A program made the position numbers and the translations under genes. A model generated the notes under the pieces. That model was not told the origin of the DNA and searched no databases. It worked only from the letters and a program-made list of their open reading frames with translations. Below are positions 9,483 through 18,338 of a stretch of 64,000 nucleotides of DNA, piece after piece. Source of the DNA: a bacterium (GTDB lineage Bacteria; Gemmatimonadota; Gemmatimonadetes; Gemmatimonadales; Gemmatimonadaceae); the NCBI GenBank assembly GCA_027484025.1, contig JAIXTI010000032.1, positions 1 through 64,000 of the forward strand. The letters are read 5' to 3'. Position 1 is the first letter of the stretch. Each line of letters starts with the position of its first letter.

Positions 9483-10814
9483 ATGGTTGGCACGTTCCGC
9501 CCGCGGCGATTGGCTTCTGCTGCGCTGCTGGGCGCTCTGGCCCTCGGGCTCGCAGCCTGCGGCGGCGAGTATCCGAACTCGACGTTCAATCACAACACCG
9601 ACTTCAACGCGGACATCGACGCGTTGTGGGACAAGCTGCTCTTCTGGGGCACGATTGTCTTTGTCGGCGTTGAGGCTGCACTCGTCTATACGATTTTCCG
9701 CTTCCGTCGCCGCCCGGGTGCGCCGACGCCGAAGCAGGTACACGGGAATACGGTTCTGGAGATCACGTGGACGGCCATTCCGGCCGTCATTCTGATCTTC
9801 ATCGCCATCCCCACCGTGCGCACGATCTTCAAGACGCAGGCGAAGGCGGCGCCGGATGCCCTGCAGGTCGAAGTCATCGGGCATCAGTGGTGGTGGGAGT
9901 TCAAGTATCCCCAGCTTGGCATCACGACGGCCAACGAGTTGTACCTGCCCAATGGGCGGACGGTCAACTTCCAGCTCAAGACGATCGACGTGCTGCACTC
10001 CTTCTGGATTCCCCAGATGGGTGGCAAGCGCGATCTGATCTCCAATCGCACCAACTACCTCTGGTTCACGCCGAACAAGGACCTGCCGTCGTCGGCATGG
10101 AACGGGTTCTGCGCCGAGTTCTGCGGCCCGTCGCATGCGAACATGAAGTTCCGCGTGTACACGGTGACGCCGCAGGAATTCGAGCAGTGGTCGGCACACC
10201 AGAAGCAGGGTGCGATTTTCCCGTTGGCGGTGGCCGCTCCGGCGCCGGCAGCTGGTGCCGCCGCGGTGGCCCCGGTCCCGACGGGCACGGGCGCAACGCC
10301 CGTCGTACTCGCCTCGACGCAGGCGGCGCAGGCGCCGACGGACAGTGCCGCGCCCGTTGCGGCGCCGGCGACGGTCCCGGTGTGGGCGTTCCCGCGTGAA
10401 CGGCTCGAGAAGGAATTCAAGTACACGGTTCCGACGGCCAAACTCCCCGTCACGGTCACCTTCGACGAGTCGTTGCTCGCCAAGGGCGACGCGGAAAAGG
10501 GACGTCAGCTCTACAGCAAGTCGAGCTGCATCGGCTGTCACGCCATCGTGGGGACGCCGTTCAACATGGCGAACGTCGGACCGAACCTGACGCACGTCGG
10601 GACGCGCTACACGATCGCGGGTGGTCTCTATCCGAACGACGCGAAGCATCTCGCGTACTGGATCAAGAACGCTCCCGCGCTCAAGCCGGGCAGCTTGATG
10701 CCCACGCTCGGCGCCGGGCTCACCGATCCGAAGACGAAGATGGTCGTGAAGATGGGCGGTCTGAGCGACGCCGACATCGCGGACATCGTGGCGTACCTGC
10801 AGGCGCTCAAGTAA
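9483..10814 (+). CDS. coxB: cytochrome c oxidase subunit II fused to cytochrome c (caa3 type)
   Basis: Subunit II of an aa3-type oxidase, carrying the CuA electron-entry site. The 443-residue product has a lipobox, LALGLAAC, two transmembrane helices (about 40-65 and 85-110) and a periplasmic cupredoxin domain. CuA ligands are seen in DVLHSFWIPQ and GFCAEFCGPSHANM. An Ala/Pro/Thr-rich linker of roughly 60 residues leads to a C-terminal cytochrome c domain with CIGCH and an axial Met in GSLMPTLG. This makes it a caa3 oxidase that takes electrons through its own haem c. ATG 9483 follows an AGGA site. It is first of coxB-coxA-coxC-coxD. Confidence 0.97.
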   Translation: MVGTFRPRRLASAALLGALALGLAACGGEYPNSTFNHNTDFNADIDALWDKLLFWGTIVFVGVEAALVYTIFRFRRRPGAPTPKQVHGNTVLEITWTAIPAVILIFIAIPTVRTIFKTQAKAAPDALQVEVIGHQWWWEFKYPQLGITTANELYLPNGRTVNFQLKTIDVLHSFWIPQMGGKRDLISNRTNYLWFTPNKDLPSSAWNGFCAEFCGPSHANMKFRVYTVTPQEFEQWSAHQKQGAIFPLAVAAPAPAAGAAAVAPVPTGTGATPVVLASTQAAQAPTDSAAPVAAPATVPVWAFPRERLEKEFKYTVPTAKLPVTVTFDESLLAKGDAEKGRQLYSKSSCIGCHAIVGTPFNMANVGPNLTHVGTRYTIAGGLYPNDAKHLAYWIKNAPALKPGSLMPTLGAGLTDPKTKMVVKMGGLSDADIADIVAYLQALK

Positions 10815-10854
10815 GACGCCGTCACCGACTCACGCTTACCTGACTCTCGACACG

Positions 10855-12738
10855 ATGGCAACCATCGCTGCCGCGCCCCCATACACCCAAGCCAAGGCCG
10901 CACCCGTTGATACCGGGCTGTGGTCGTGGCTCACGACGGTGGATCACAAGCGCATCGGGGCGCTCTATCTCATCACGGGTTTGTTCTTCTTCGTCGTCGG
11001 TGGCCTCGAGGCCGCCGTCATCCGTGCCCAGCTGGCCGTACCCAACGGCACTCTCGTTTCTGCCGAGATGTACAACCAGCTGTTCACGATGCACGGCACG
11101 ACGATGATCTTCCTTGCCGTCATGCCTCTGTCGGCGGCGTTCTTCAATTTCCTCATTCCGCTGCAGGTCGGCGCGCGTGACGTCGCGTTCCCGCGACTCA
11201 ATGCGTTCTCGTACTGGATCTATCTGCTCGGCGGCATCTTCATCACGGTGCCGATCTTCTTCTCGGTGGCACCGGACGGCGGCTGGTTCGGTTACGCGCC
11301 GCTGAGCACGAAGGCGTACTCGCCGCAGATCAACATGGATTTCTGGGTCATCGGCCTGCAGATCCTGGGTATCTCGTCGCTCGCCGCCGGCTTCAACTTC
11401 ATCACGACGATCATCAACATGCGGGCGCCGGGCATGACGCTCATGCGCATGCCGATCTTCACGTGGATGTCGTTCGTCGTGCAGTTCCTCGTGGTGCTGG
11501 CCTTCCCGGTCATCACCGTCGCGCTCGTGTTCCTGCAGTTCGACCGCTTCTTCGGCACGAACTTCTACACGGTCGCCAAGGGCGCCGACCCGCTGCTCTG
11601 GCAGCACCTGTTCTGGGTGTTCGGCCACCCCGAGGTGTACATCCTCATTCTGCCCGCCTTCGGCCTCGTGTCCGAAGTGCTCCCCACGTTCTCCCGCAAG
11701 CCGCTCTTCGGCTACCCGGTCATGGTGTACTCGGGTATCCTCATCGGCTTCCTCGGCTTCGGCGTGTGGGCGCACCATATGTTCTCGGTGGGCATGGGTC
11801 CGATCGCCGACTCCGTCTTCTCGCTCGCGACGATGCTCATCGCGATCCCGACGGGTGTGAAGATCTTCAACTGGATGGCCACGATGTGGGGCGGACAGAT
11901 CCGCTTCACGGTCGCCATGAAGTTCGCCGTCGCGCTCGTCGCGCTGTTCACGGTGGGTGGTATCTCGGGCGTCATGCACTCCTCGCCCCCGGCCGACCTG
12001 CAGCAGACGGACACCTACTTCATCGTCGCGCACTTCCACTACGTGCTCTACGGCGGCTCGGTGTTCGGCATCTTCGCCGGTACGTACTACTATTTCCCGA
12101 AGATCACGGGCCGCTTCCTCTCGGAAAAGCTCGGCAACTGGCACTTCTGGATCTCGCTCGTCGGCATGAACCTCACGTTCTTCCCGATGCACTTCAGCGG
12201 GCTCCTGGGTATGCCGCGTCGCTACTACCAGTACGACGCCGGCCAGGGCTTCGAGATCTTCAACCTGATGTCGTCAGTCGGCACGCTGATCCTCATGATC
12301 GGCACGCTCTTCGGCCTGATCAACATCTGGAAGAGTTGGAAGGGTGGTGCGATGGCGTCGAGCAACCCGTGGGGTGCGGCCACCATCGAGTGGGCCATCC
12401 CGTCGCCGCCGCCCGATTACAACTTCGCCGAACTGCCCCAGATCAAGTCGCGCTATCCGTTGTGGAACACCAAGGAAGGCGCTGAGCTGGTGCACGAGAC
12501 CACGTACGAAGAGGAAAAGGGACGTCGCATTCCCACGTCGCAGGAGTTGGGCATCACGATGCCGAACCCGTCGATCTGGCCCCTGATCACGGCAGCCGGC
12601 ATCATCACGATGTTCTGCGGCCTTCTCTTCCTGGAAAAGAGCACCGCGACGGGCGTGGCCATCATGCTGACCGGTACGGTCTGGTGGGTGGGCTCGCTCT
12701 ACAAGTGGCTGCTGACGCCGCTCGAGGATCATCACTGA
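10855..12738 (+). CDS. coxA: cytochrome c oxidase subunit I
   Basis: Catalytic haem-copper subunit that reduces O2 to water and pumps protons. The 627-residue protein has about 12-14 membrane helices. Haem a and a3 and CuB ligands are visible: His in FTMHGTTMIF, His258 in GHPEVYILILPAFG (with the cross-linked Tyr and the A1-type Glu), the His pair in WAHHMFSVGMG, and the two His in VAHFHYVLYGG. GHPEVY marks the A1 subfamily, with an intact D-channel glutamate. The C-terminal extension past helix XII ends in two further helices. It lies 40 bases after coxB, and one base separates its stop from the coxC start. Confidence 0.98.
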   Translation: MATIAAAPPYTQAKAAPVDTGLWSWLTTVDHKRIGALYLITGLFFFVVGGLEAAVIRAQLAVPNGTLVSAEMYNQLFTMHGTTMIFLAVMPLSAAFFNFLIPLQVGARDVAFPRLNAFSYWIYLLGGIFITVPIFFSVAPDGGWFGYAPLSTKAYSPQINMDFWVIGLQILGISSLAAGFNFITTIINMRAPGMTLMRMPIFTWMSFVVQFLVVLAFPVITVALVFLQFDRFFGTNFYTVAKGADPLLWQHLFWVFGHPEVYILILPAFGLVSEVLPTFSRKPLFGYPVMVYSGILIGFLGFGVWAHHMFSVGMGPIADSVFSLATMLIAIPTGVKIFNWMATMWGGQIRFTVAMKFAVALVALFTVGGISGVMHSSPPADLQQTDTYFIVAHFHYVLYGGSVFGIFAGTYYYFPKITGRFLSEKLGNWHFWISLVGMNLTFFPMHFSGLLGMPRRYYQYDAGQGFEIFNLMSSVGTLILMIGTLFGLINIWKSWKGGAMASSNPWGAATIEWAIPSPPPDYNFAELPQIKSRYPLWNTKEGAELVHETTYEEEKGRRIPTSQELGITMPNPSIWPLITAAGIITMFCGLLFLEKSTATGVAIMLTGTVWWVGSLYKWLLTPLEDHH

Positions 12739-12739
12739 G

Positions 12740-13429
12740 ATGAGTGCTACTACTGCTCCTGCAGCCCACGGGGATGGCCACGCGCACGCGGGCGGCCATC
12801 ACACCTCGCTGGGTCTCGACAACCGCAAGATCGCCATCTGGGCCTTCATCGGCTCGGAGTGCATGCTCTTCGCTTCGCTGATTTCGACGTACCTCATTTA
12901 CAAGGGACGCAGCCCGCAAGGGCCGTATCCTCATGAGGCGTGGACGAACCCGTCCACGGGCGAAGTCATGAAGCCCATCCTCGACATCCCGGTCACGTCG
13001 GCCTCGACGTTCGTCCTGCTCATGTCGTCGGTGGCGATGGTGATGGCGCTCAACGCCGTACAGACGAAGCACCAGCCCAAGGTCACCACCTGGGACAAGA
13101 TCAAGGGTTCTTCCAAGCTGTGGCTCTGGATGACGGCCGCCCTCGGCACCGTCTTCCTCGGCTTCCAGGCGTACGAGTTCACGTCGTTCATCAACGAAGG
13201 ACTCACGATCCGCACGAACCTGTTCGGCTCGAGCTTCTTCACGCTGACCGGCTTCCACGGCGCGCACGTGACCGTGGGTGTGCTCTGGCTCTTCACGCTG
13301 CTCGCCATCGACTACAAGCGTGGTCTGCAGCCCAAGGACGAACTGCTCGTCGACATCGCCGCGCTCTACTGGCACTTCGTCGACGTGGTGTGGATCGTCA
13401 TCTTCCCGCTCATCTACCTGATCAAGTGA
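12740..13429 (+). CDS. coxC: cytochrome c oxidase subunit III
   Basis: A 229-residue membrane subunit with about five helices. It has a His-rich N-terminus (HGDGHAHAGGHH), then KIAIWAFIGSECMLFASLI and GFHGAHVTVGVLWL, and it ends ALYWHFVDVVWIVIFPLIYL, the hallmark of subunit III. It stabilises the catalytic subunit and is not itself redox-active. The start is separated from the coxA stop by one base. The N-terminal His cluster could bind a metal, but this is inference. Confidence 0.96.
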   Translation: MSATTAPAAHGDGHAHAGGHHTSLGLDNRKIAIWAFIGSECMLFASLISTYLIYKGRSPQGPYPHEAWTNPSTGEVMKPILDIPVTSASTFVLLMSSVAMVMALNAVQTKHQPKVTTWDKIKGSSKLWLWMTAALGTVFLGFQAYEFTSFINEGLTIRTNLFGSSFFTLTGFHGAHVTVGVLWLFTLLAIDYKRGLQPKDELLVDIAALYWHFVDVVWIVIFPLIYLIK

Positions 13430-13436
13430 GGCGCTG

Positions 13437-13760
13437 ATGTCCGGTCACTCCGAAGCACACGCGCACCCCTCGGTCTCCACGTACGGGAAGATTGCGCTCG
13501 CCCTCACGGTCATCACGATCTTCGAGGTCTCCGCGTACTACATCCCCGCGTGGGAAACGAGCGCGATCTACGTGCCGAGTATGCTCAGCATGTCGGCCGT
13601 CAAGTTCTTCCTCGTCGTCGCGTACTACATGCACCTCAAGTACGACCACAAGCTGTTCCGGGCGCTCTTCACCGGGCCCTTCATGGTCGCGAGCCTGACG
13701 CTGATCGGGTTGCTGTTCCTGTTCAGCAAGTTGGTGATCAGACTGGGGCTGCTCTCCTAA
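13437..13760 (+). CDS. coxD: cytochrome c oxidase subunit IV (small membrane subunit)
   Basis: A 107-residue protein with three hydrophobic helices, including YGKIALALTVITIFEVSAYY and VKFFLVVAYYMHLKYDHK, the latter motif typical of prokaryotic caa3 subunit IV (CtaF/COX4_pro). It starts seven bases after coxC and is the last structural subunit of the operon. A 230-bp palindromic repeat then separates it from ctaG. Confidence 0.92.
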   Translation: MSGHSEAHAHPSVSTYGKIALALTVITIFEVSAYYIPAWETSAIYVPSMLSMSAVKFFLVVAYYMHLKYDHKLFRALFTGPFMVASLTLIGLLFLFSKLVIRLGLLS

Positions 13761-13991
13761 CTGAGAGCTGAGAACTGAGAGCTCAGAGTTCAGAACTCAG
13801 CCTTTGATAGGGGTGAGAGTCGAGCAACGCAGATGCGAGAAGTGAGAAGGCGCACCCCATATGGGGTGCGCCTTCGTCGTTCCTCGCTTCTCGCCCCTGC
13901 GTTGCTGAACTCTCACGCCTATCAAAGGCTGAGCTCCGAGCTCTGAGTTCGGAGGTCTCAGTCTTCAGTCTGAGCACTCAGTTCTCAGTTG
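13761..13991. repeat. nested palindromic repeat, copy 1 of 3
   Basis: The flanks are built from short TCAGA/CTGAG permutations. Inside, an inverted pair AGCCTTTGATAGG...GTGAGAGT (from 13799) and ACTCTCAC..CCTATCAAAGGCT (to 13930) encloses a second stem, GCGAGAAG/CTTCTCGC. At the centre is a perfect 28-base palindrome at 13847-13874. The copies at 15730 and 36976 share the outer arms but have a different central hairpin. It lies between coxD and ctaG and can form a very long hairpin, so it may also end the cox transcript. Confidence 0.8.
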
Positions 13992-14017
13992 AAGTTCTTC
14001 CCCGCTAGATTCAGGGG

Positions 14018-14920
14018 ATGTTGCTCCATCCCGTCGCCCGTCTTTCGCTGTCGGAGTTCTCGGTCCACCCGAGCACGACCATCGGCATTTCGCTCTTTGC
14101 GGCCGCGTACATCTGGCGCGTGCGTCAGGGCCCTTCGGCTCAGGATCGCTTTCCCGCGGGCGTGACGGCGGAGACGGCGACGCCCGATCAGCTCGATGCG
14201 GCGGCGGCGTTGGCGGGGCCGAGTGCGGGGCAGAAGCTGGCGTATTTCTCGTCGCTGCTGTTGCTCTTCTTCACGTTGAACGGACCGCTGCACGACCTCA
14301 GCGATTTCTATCTGTTCAGCGGGCACATGGTGCAGCACCTCATTCTCACGTTGGTGGTGCCACCGCTCATGATTGCGGGCACGCCCGGGTGGATGCTGCG
14401 ACCCTTGCTGCGTCAGGCGACGCTCGGTTCGATGGCGCGACGTCTCACGACGACGGCGTCATGCTTCGTGATTTTCAACGTGGTCCTCTCGCTGTGGCAT
14501 CTGCCGCCCATGTACAACCTGGCGCTGGCGAATCACGGCGTGCACATCGGACAGCACCTGATGTTCATCGCGGCGTCGGTGCTCATGTGGTGGCCGCTCA
14601 TGTCGCCGCTGCCGGAGCTTCCGCGCGCCGCGTATCCGGCACAGATGCTGTACTGCTTCCTCATGGTCATTCCGATGTCGATCATCTCGATCTACATCGC
14701 GATGGCAGATAGCCTCCTGTATCCCGCGTATGCCGTGGCGCCCCGTATTCTGGGCATCACGCCCATGCAGGATCAGCAGTACGGCGGGCTCATCATGTGG
14801 ATACCCGGCGGTGTGTTCTTCTACGCGGTCATGACGGTGGTGTTCTTCAAGTGGTCGGCCCGCGGCGAAGACAGCGAAGCGAGTGCGCAGGTGGGCTGGG
14901 TGCCCCGGGCGCAGTCATGA
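14018..14920 (+). CDS. ctaG: cytochrome c oxidase assembly factor, CtaG family
   Basis: A 300-residue integral membrane protein of the Caa3_CtaG family (Bacillus CtaG type), needed for maturation of caa3 oxidase, probably copper delivery. About seven helices; the family's conserved region is seen in YLFSGHMVQHLILTLVVPPL, SLWHLPPMYNLALANHGVH and QQYGGLIMWIPGGVFF. His and Met residues in the membrane (GHMVQH, WHLPPMY) are candidate copper ligands. It follows coxBACD, which fits its role. Its stop overlaps the next start (ATGA). Confidence 0.93.
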   Translation: MLLHPVARLSLSEFSVHPSTTIGISLFAAAYIWRVRQGPSAQDRFPAGVTAETATPDQLDAAAALAGPSAGQKLAYFSSLLLLFFTLNGPLHDLSDFYLFSGHMVQHLILTLVVPPLMIAGTPGWMLRPLLRQATLGSMARRLTTTASCFVIFNVVLSLWHLPPMYNLALANHGVHIGQHLMFIAASVLMWWPLMSPLPELPRAAYPAQMLYCFLMVIPMSIISIYIAMADSLLYPAYAVAPRILGITPMQDQQYGGLIMWIPGGVFFYAVMTVVFFKWSARGEDSEASAQVGWVPRAQS

Positions 14921-15729
14921 AGCGACCCGCCAAGGGAGCCAAGGGTGGGAAGGGGCGTAAGCCGCAGGACGCCGCCGAGGAAAGCGCGCCGCGCGAGTTC
15001 CGCGCCGGTACGCAGGCGGGCTATCAGCCTCCGACCCGCAAGAGTCATCGCAAGGGCATGCCGAAGCGCATCGTCGCCGCCGACGCCGCGTGGGCCGCGG
15101 CCAAGGCCGAGCGAGAGGCCGCCATGCCACCGCAGCCGGTGACCCCCGCGCCGCCCCCCGCACAGGCCGCACAGCCCGCGCCAAAGCCTGTTGTGAAGCC
15201 CGAGGTGCGGCCAGCCGCCAAACCCGCCGCCAAACCATCAGCCAAACCCGCCGCCAAACCCACGGCACGCCACGCCGCGAAGCCCGTGGCCAAGCCCGTC
15301 GGCAAGTCCCGGCCAGAGGCGCCCGCCAAGGCCGCCCCTGCCAAGCCGTTCACGCCGCGCCCCCGACCCGCGCCCGTCGAGCCGACGATTCCCGAGGGAC
15401 CCGACAGCGGCCTCATCGTGCGGCTCTCGCGTGTCCTCAACGTGCCCGCGAGCGCGATCTTTCGCGCCATCAACGACCCTGAACGCCGCGGGTGGGCCCC
15501 CGAGTCGCTCTTCCGCATCATGAGCGTCCTCGCGCCGCGCTTCATCCGTCTCGCCTTCCCCGACGGCACCAACGTCGCCATCTCCGTCGCCCGCCAAGGC
15601 AACGCCCGGGCCCTCGTGGCCCTCGAGATCACCAAGCTCCCCGTGGGCACCGACGAGCGCGACGTGAAGAACCGGTGGGACGAGGCACTGTCGGCGCTAC
15701 AAGAACAGCTCGACACGAGCTGGGACTGA
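14917..15729 (+). CDS. SRPBCC/START-like protein with histone-H1-like Lys/Ala/Pro tail
   Basis: The 270-residue product has two distinct parts. Residues about 1-165 are basic and disordered with many KPAAKPAAK-type units, resembling the tails of histone H1 and bacterial AlgP/HctB-like proteins. Residues about 168-270 resemble an SRPBCC/AHSA1-type domain (LIVRLSRVLNVPASAIFRAI, then ALVALEITKLP and VKNRWDEALSALQEQL). The ATG overlaps the ctaG stop, so translation is coupled. A nucleic-acid-binding tail joined to a ligand-binding fold is unusual; its function is unknown. The SRPBCC call is by pattern and needs a profile search. Confidence 0.7.
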   Translation: MKRPAKGAKGGKGRKPQDAAEESAPREFRAGTQAGYQPPTRKSHRKGMPKRIVAADAAWAAAKAEREAAMPPQPVTPAPPPAQAAQPAPKPVVKPEVRPAAKPAAKPSAKPAAKPTARHAAKPVAKPVGKSRPEAPAKAAPAKPFTPRPRPAPVEPTIPEGPDSGLIVRLSRVLNVPASAIFRAINDPERRGWAPESLFRIMSVLAPRFIRLAFPDGTNVAISVARQGNARALVALEITKLPVGTDERDVKNRWDEALSALQEQLDTSWD

Positions 15730-15976
15730 GTAACTGAGATCTGGGTTCTCCAAGCTCAGGACTCAGAACTCCGAGCTCAGAACCCAGCCTTGGATAGGCG
15801 TGAGAGTCGAGCAACGCAGGGGTGAGCGGCGAGGACCCGCGGTAGGGGAAACCGCCACCGCAGGTCCTGGCTTCTCACTGCTGCGTTCCTGGACTCTCAC
15901 GCCTATCCAGAACTCAGTTCTGAGCTCTCAGTTCTGAGCTCTGAGTGCCGAGCTCTCAGTACTCAGCTCTCAGTGG
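15730..15976. repeat. nested palindromic repeat, copy 2 of 3
   Basis: Outer arms read TTGGATAGGCGTGAGAGT (from 15791) and ACTCTCACGCCTATCCA (to 15908). The inner hairpin GGACCCGCGGT...ACCGCAGGTCC matches the copy at 36976. Flanks are rich in CTCAGAACT/AGCTCTCAG words. It fills the gap between two convergent genes exactly, from stop to stop. Confidence 0.8.
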
Positions 15977-15977
15977 T

Positions 15978-16469
15978 TCACTCCGGCGAGCCCGCGAGCG
16001 CCATGTCCACCCGCCCCACCAACCCCGGGTGCTGGCGAAACAGGTAGTAGCCCATCACGCCCGCGGCGATCAGGTTCGCCAGAAACACCTGCAGCCACGA
16101 GAGTTCGCCGTAGCTCCCTTCAGCGAGGACGGCGGTCCAGCCCAGCCAGCCGATCTCGAACACGATGAACAGGCCCGCGAACCCGATGAACGCCGAGGGG
16201 GTGCGCTCGGAGGCGTTCACGACCCACGCGAAGAGCAGCCCGACGCCGGCGAACGCCGCCACGTGAAAGACCGTGTAGAGCAGGAAGGCGCCCGCGCGGC
16301 TCGGAAGTTCACCCGGTTGCAGGAAGATCGAGATGAGCGAGTTGCCGAGCATGACCGGCGTGCCGAGGATGTCTCCTCGAATGACGTCGAGGACCATGAA
16401 CCAGAGAGCGATGGTGAACGCGCCGATCAGTCCGGCGGTCACGCCTTCACGGAACACCTGGGGTCGCAT
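15978..16469 (-). CDS. membrane protein of unknown function
   Basis: A 163-residue protein with about four hydrophobic helices (GLIGAFTIALWFMVLDVI, FLLYTVFHVAAFAGVGLLF, AFIGFAGLFIVFEIGWLGW, VFLANLIAAGVMGYYLF). The ATG at 16469 follows a clear GGAGGC ribosome site; the upstream in-frame extension is discarded. I do not recognise the family. It is divergent from the next lipoprotein gene, with 84 bases between starts, and converges on the palindromic repeat. Confidence 0.75.
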   Translation of the reverse strand: MRPQVFREGVTAGLIGAFTIALWFMVLDVIRGDILGTPVMLGNSLISIFLQPGELPSRAGAFLLYTVFHVAAFAGVGLLFAWVVNASERTPSAFIGFAGLFIVFEIGWLGWTAVLAEGSYGELSWLQVFLANLIAAGVMGYYLFRQHPGLVGRVDMALAGSPE

Positions 16470-16553
16470 CAAAGCCTCCTTGCCTATGCCGTCGTACGGG
16501 ACGGCGCCCGTTCGGCCCCTCGACAAATTCCGTCGGTGTGGCCACACTCAGAG

Positions 16554-17141
16554 ATGACGCCTACTCGACCGTTCCTCGCTGCGTCTCTGACGCTGACGGT
16601 ACCACTCGCGTTGTTATTCGCTGCCTGCGGCGATGGCACGCCATCGAAAGATCCTGCCAGTGGCAACAAGCAAGCCGCCACAGGCCCTACGTGTGTGTCC
16701 CTCGACACCACGCCAGTCGGGCTCGCGGTGCTGGACTACATTACCACCGCCGATCCACATCCGCAGCGCTTCCTCAGCGCCGTCGGCACCGATTCGGCGC
16801 TCCCCGACGACGGCTTCAAGACGCTGCAGGACAAGGGGCCTACTTACTTCTACACCAGCGACCCGAAAGGGCAAGCACAGGTGAAAGCCAAGCTCGAGTC
16901 GGCGGGGCCCTACGCCTCCCTGCTCGTGGTGTACAAGGGCAAGACGGAGACGGAAAACGGCAACGCGGTCACCGTCACCCTCGGTGGTCACTATGTGGGC
17001 GGCGAGCACGAAGGGAAAGACGCGCCGGTGCGCCAGATCACGGTGCGCTGTGATTCCACCGGATGGCGCCTGCCGAAGCCGATCACGCCGCCCGCCAAGC
17101 CAGCGGCGCCCGCAACGGCGGACAGCGCCGGGAAGAAGTGA
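16554..17141 (+). CDS. hypothetical lipoprotein
   Basis: A 195-residue protein with a signal sequence ending in the lipobox LLFAAC, so probably membrane-anchored in the periplasm. The mature part has mixed alpha/beta character (VGLAVLDYITTADPHPQRFL, ASLLVVYKGKTETENG) and an Ala/Pro/Lys-rich C-terminus. I do not recognise the family. Its TGA overlaps the GTG start of the following membrane protein, implying co-translation and perhaps joint work at the envelope. Confidence 0.7.
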   Translation: MTPTRPFLAASLTLTVPLALLFAACGDGTPSKDPASGNKQAATGPTCVSLDTTPVGLAVLDYITTADPHPQRFLSAVGTDSALPDDGFKTLQDKGPTYFYTSDPKGQAQVKAKLESAGPYASLLVVYKGKTETENGNAVTVTLGGHYVGGEHEGKDAPVRQITVRCDSTGWRLPKPITPPAKPAAPATADSAGKK

Positions 17142-18334
17142 CCACAGCCCCGAAGGCGGAGCGTTTACTCTCGCTCGACGTCTTCCGCGGTATGACCGTC
17201 GCCGGCATGCTGCTGGTGAACAATCCGGGAACCTGGTCGGCGATCTATCCGCCCCTCGAGCACGCGGCGTGGCACGGGTGGACGCCGACCGATCTCATCT
17301 TTCCGTTCTTTCTGTTCATCGTCGGGATCACGACCGAACTCTCGCTGCGCGTGCGTCGCGCGCGCGGCGATGACGACGGCGCCATTCTGCGGCAGATCAT
17401 CCGCCGCGGCGCGCTGATTTTCCTCTTCGGGTTTCTGCTCTCCGGCTTCCCGTTCTTCACGTGGCCGCCAGCGCTCGAAGGTGCCACGTTCGTCGAGCGC
17501 GTGGTGCATCGCGTCGAGCATTGGCGCGTGATGGGCGTGTTGCAGCGCATCGGTGTGGCGTATTTGCTCGCGGGGCTGCTCACATGGCGCACCACGGTCA
17601 AACAACAGCTCGCCATTCTGGCCACGCTGCTCTTCGGCTACTGGGCGCTGATGACGCTCGTGCCGGTGCCAGACACCGGCGTGCCAGGTCGCTTCGTACT
17701 CGACAAGCCCGACCAGCTGCTCAGCGCGTGGTTCGATCGACTCATCTTGGGGACCGACCACCTGTGGGTGGGCGGCAAGACCTGGGACCCCGAAGGATTA
17801 CTGAGTACGCTGCCGGCGGTCGGCACCGTGATCTGCGGCACGTTCGCCGGGAAGTGGATTGGACAGCAGCAGCGCGCGCTCACCGAACGCTTGGCGGGCT
17901 TGTTTGCGGTGGGCGCACTCGCGATGATGGTGGGACTGATGTGGCACTGGGTCTTTCCCATCAACAAGAGCATCTGGACGAGTTCGTACGTCGTCTTCAC
18001 AGCCGGGATCGGCGCGGTGTCGCTCGCAACCTGCATGTGGATCATCGATGTGCAGCAGATCCGTCGCTGGACGTGGCCGTTCGCGATTTACGGCACGAAT
18101 CCCATGCTCGCGTTTCTCGGCTCCGGCCTGATGGCGCGCGGGATCGCGTCCCTTTGGACATGGGACGTGGGAAACGGAACGCGGATGTCTGCACAGGGGT
18201 TTGTATTTCAGTCGTTCTATGCGTCATGGCTTCCGCCGCGGGAAGCGTCGCTCGCCTACGCCGTCAGCTTCGTGGCCCTCTGGTTTGGCATTCTCTGGGT
18301 GGCCTTCAAGCGCGGATTCGTACTCAAGGTCTGA
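17138..18334 (+). CDS. NagX/HGSNAT-like acyltransferase-family membrane protein
   Basis: A 398-residue protein with about ten membrane helices. It begins RLLSLDVFRGMTVAGMLLVN, the signature of the DUF1624/DUF5009 (COG4299) group that includes bacterial NagX and human heparan-alpha-glucosaminide N-acetyltransferase. A conserved His in HAAWHGWTPTDLIFPFFLF corresponds to the catalytic His region of that family. Substrates are probably cell-envelope amino sugars, but bacterial members are poorly characterised. The GTG start at 17138 overlaps the previous stop. It precedes dacB, a peptidoglycan enzyme, which hints at cell-wall sugar recycling (inference). Confidence 0.88.
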   Translation: MTTAPKAERLLSLDVFRGMTVAGMLLVNNPGTWSAIYPPLEHAAWHGWTPTDLIFPFFLFIVGITTELSLRVRRARGDDDGAILRQIIRRGALIFLFGFLLSGFPFFTWPPALEGATFVERVVHRVEHWRVMGVLQRIGVAYLLAGLLTWRTTVKQQLAILATLLFGYWALMTLVPVPDTGVPGRFVLDKPDQLLSAWFDRLILGTDHLWVGGKTWDPEGLLSTLPAVGTVICGTFAGKWIGQQQRALTERLAGLFAVGALAMMVGLMWHWVFPINKSIWTSSYVVFTAGIGAVSLATCMWIIDVQQIRRWTWPFAIYGTNPMLAFLGSGLMARGIASLWTWDVGNGTRMSAQGFVFQSFYASWLPPREASLAYAVSFVALWFGILWVAFKRGFVLKV

Positions 18335-18338
18335 CGTC

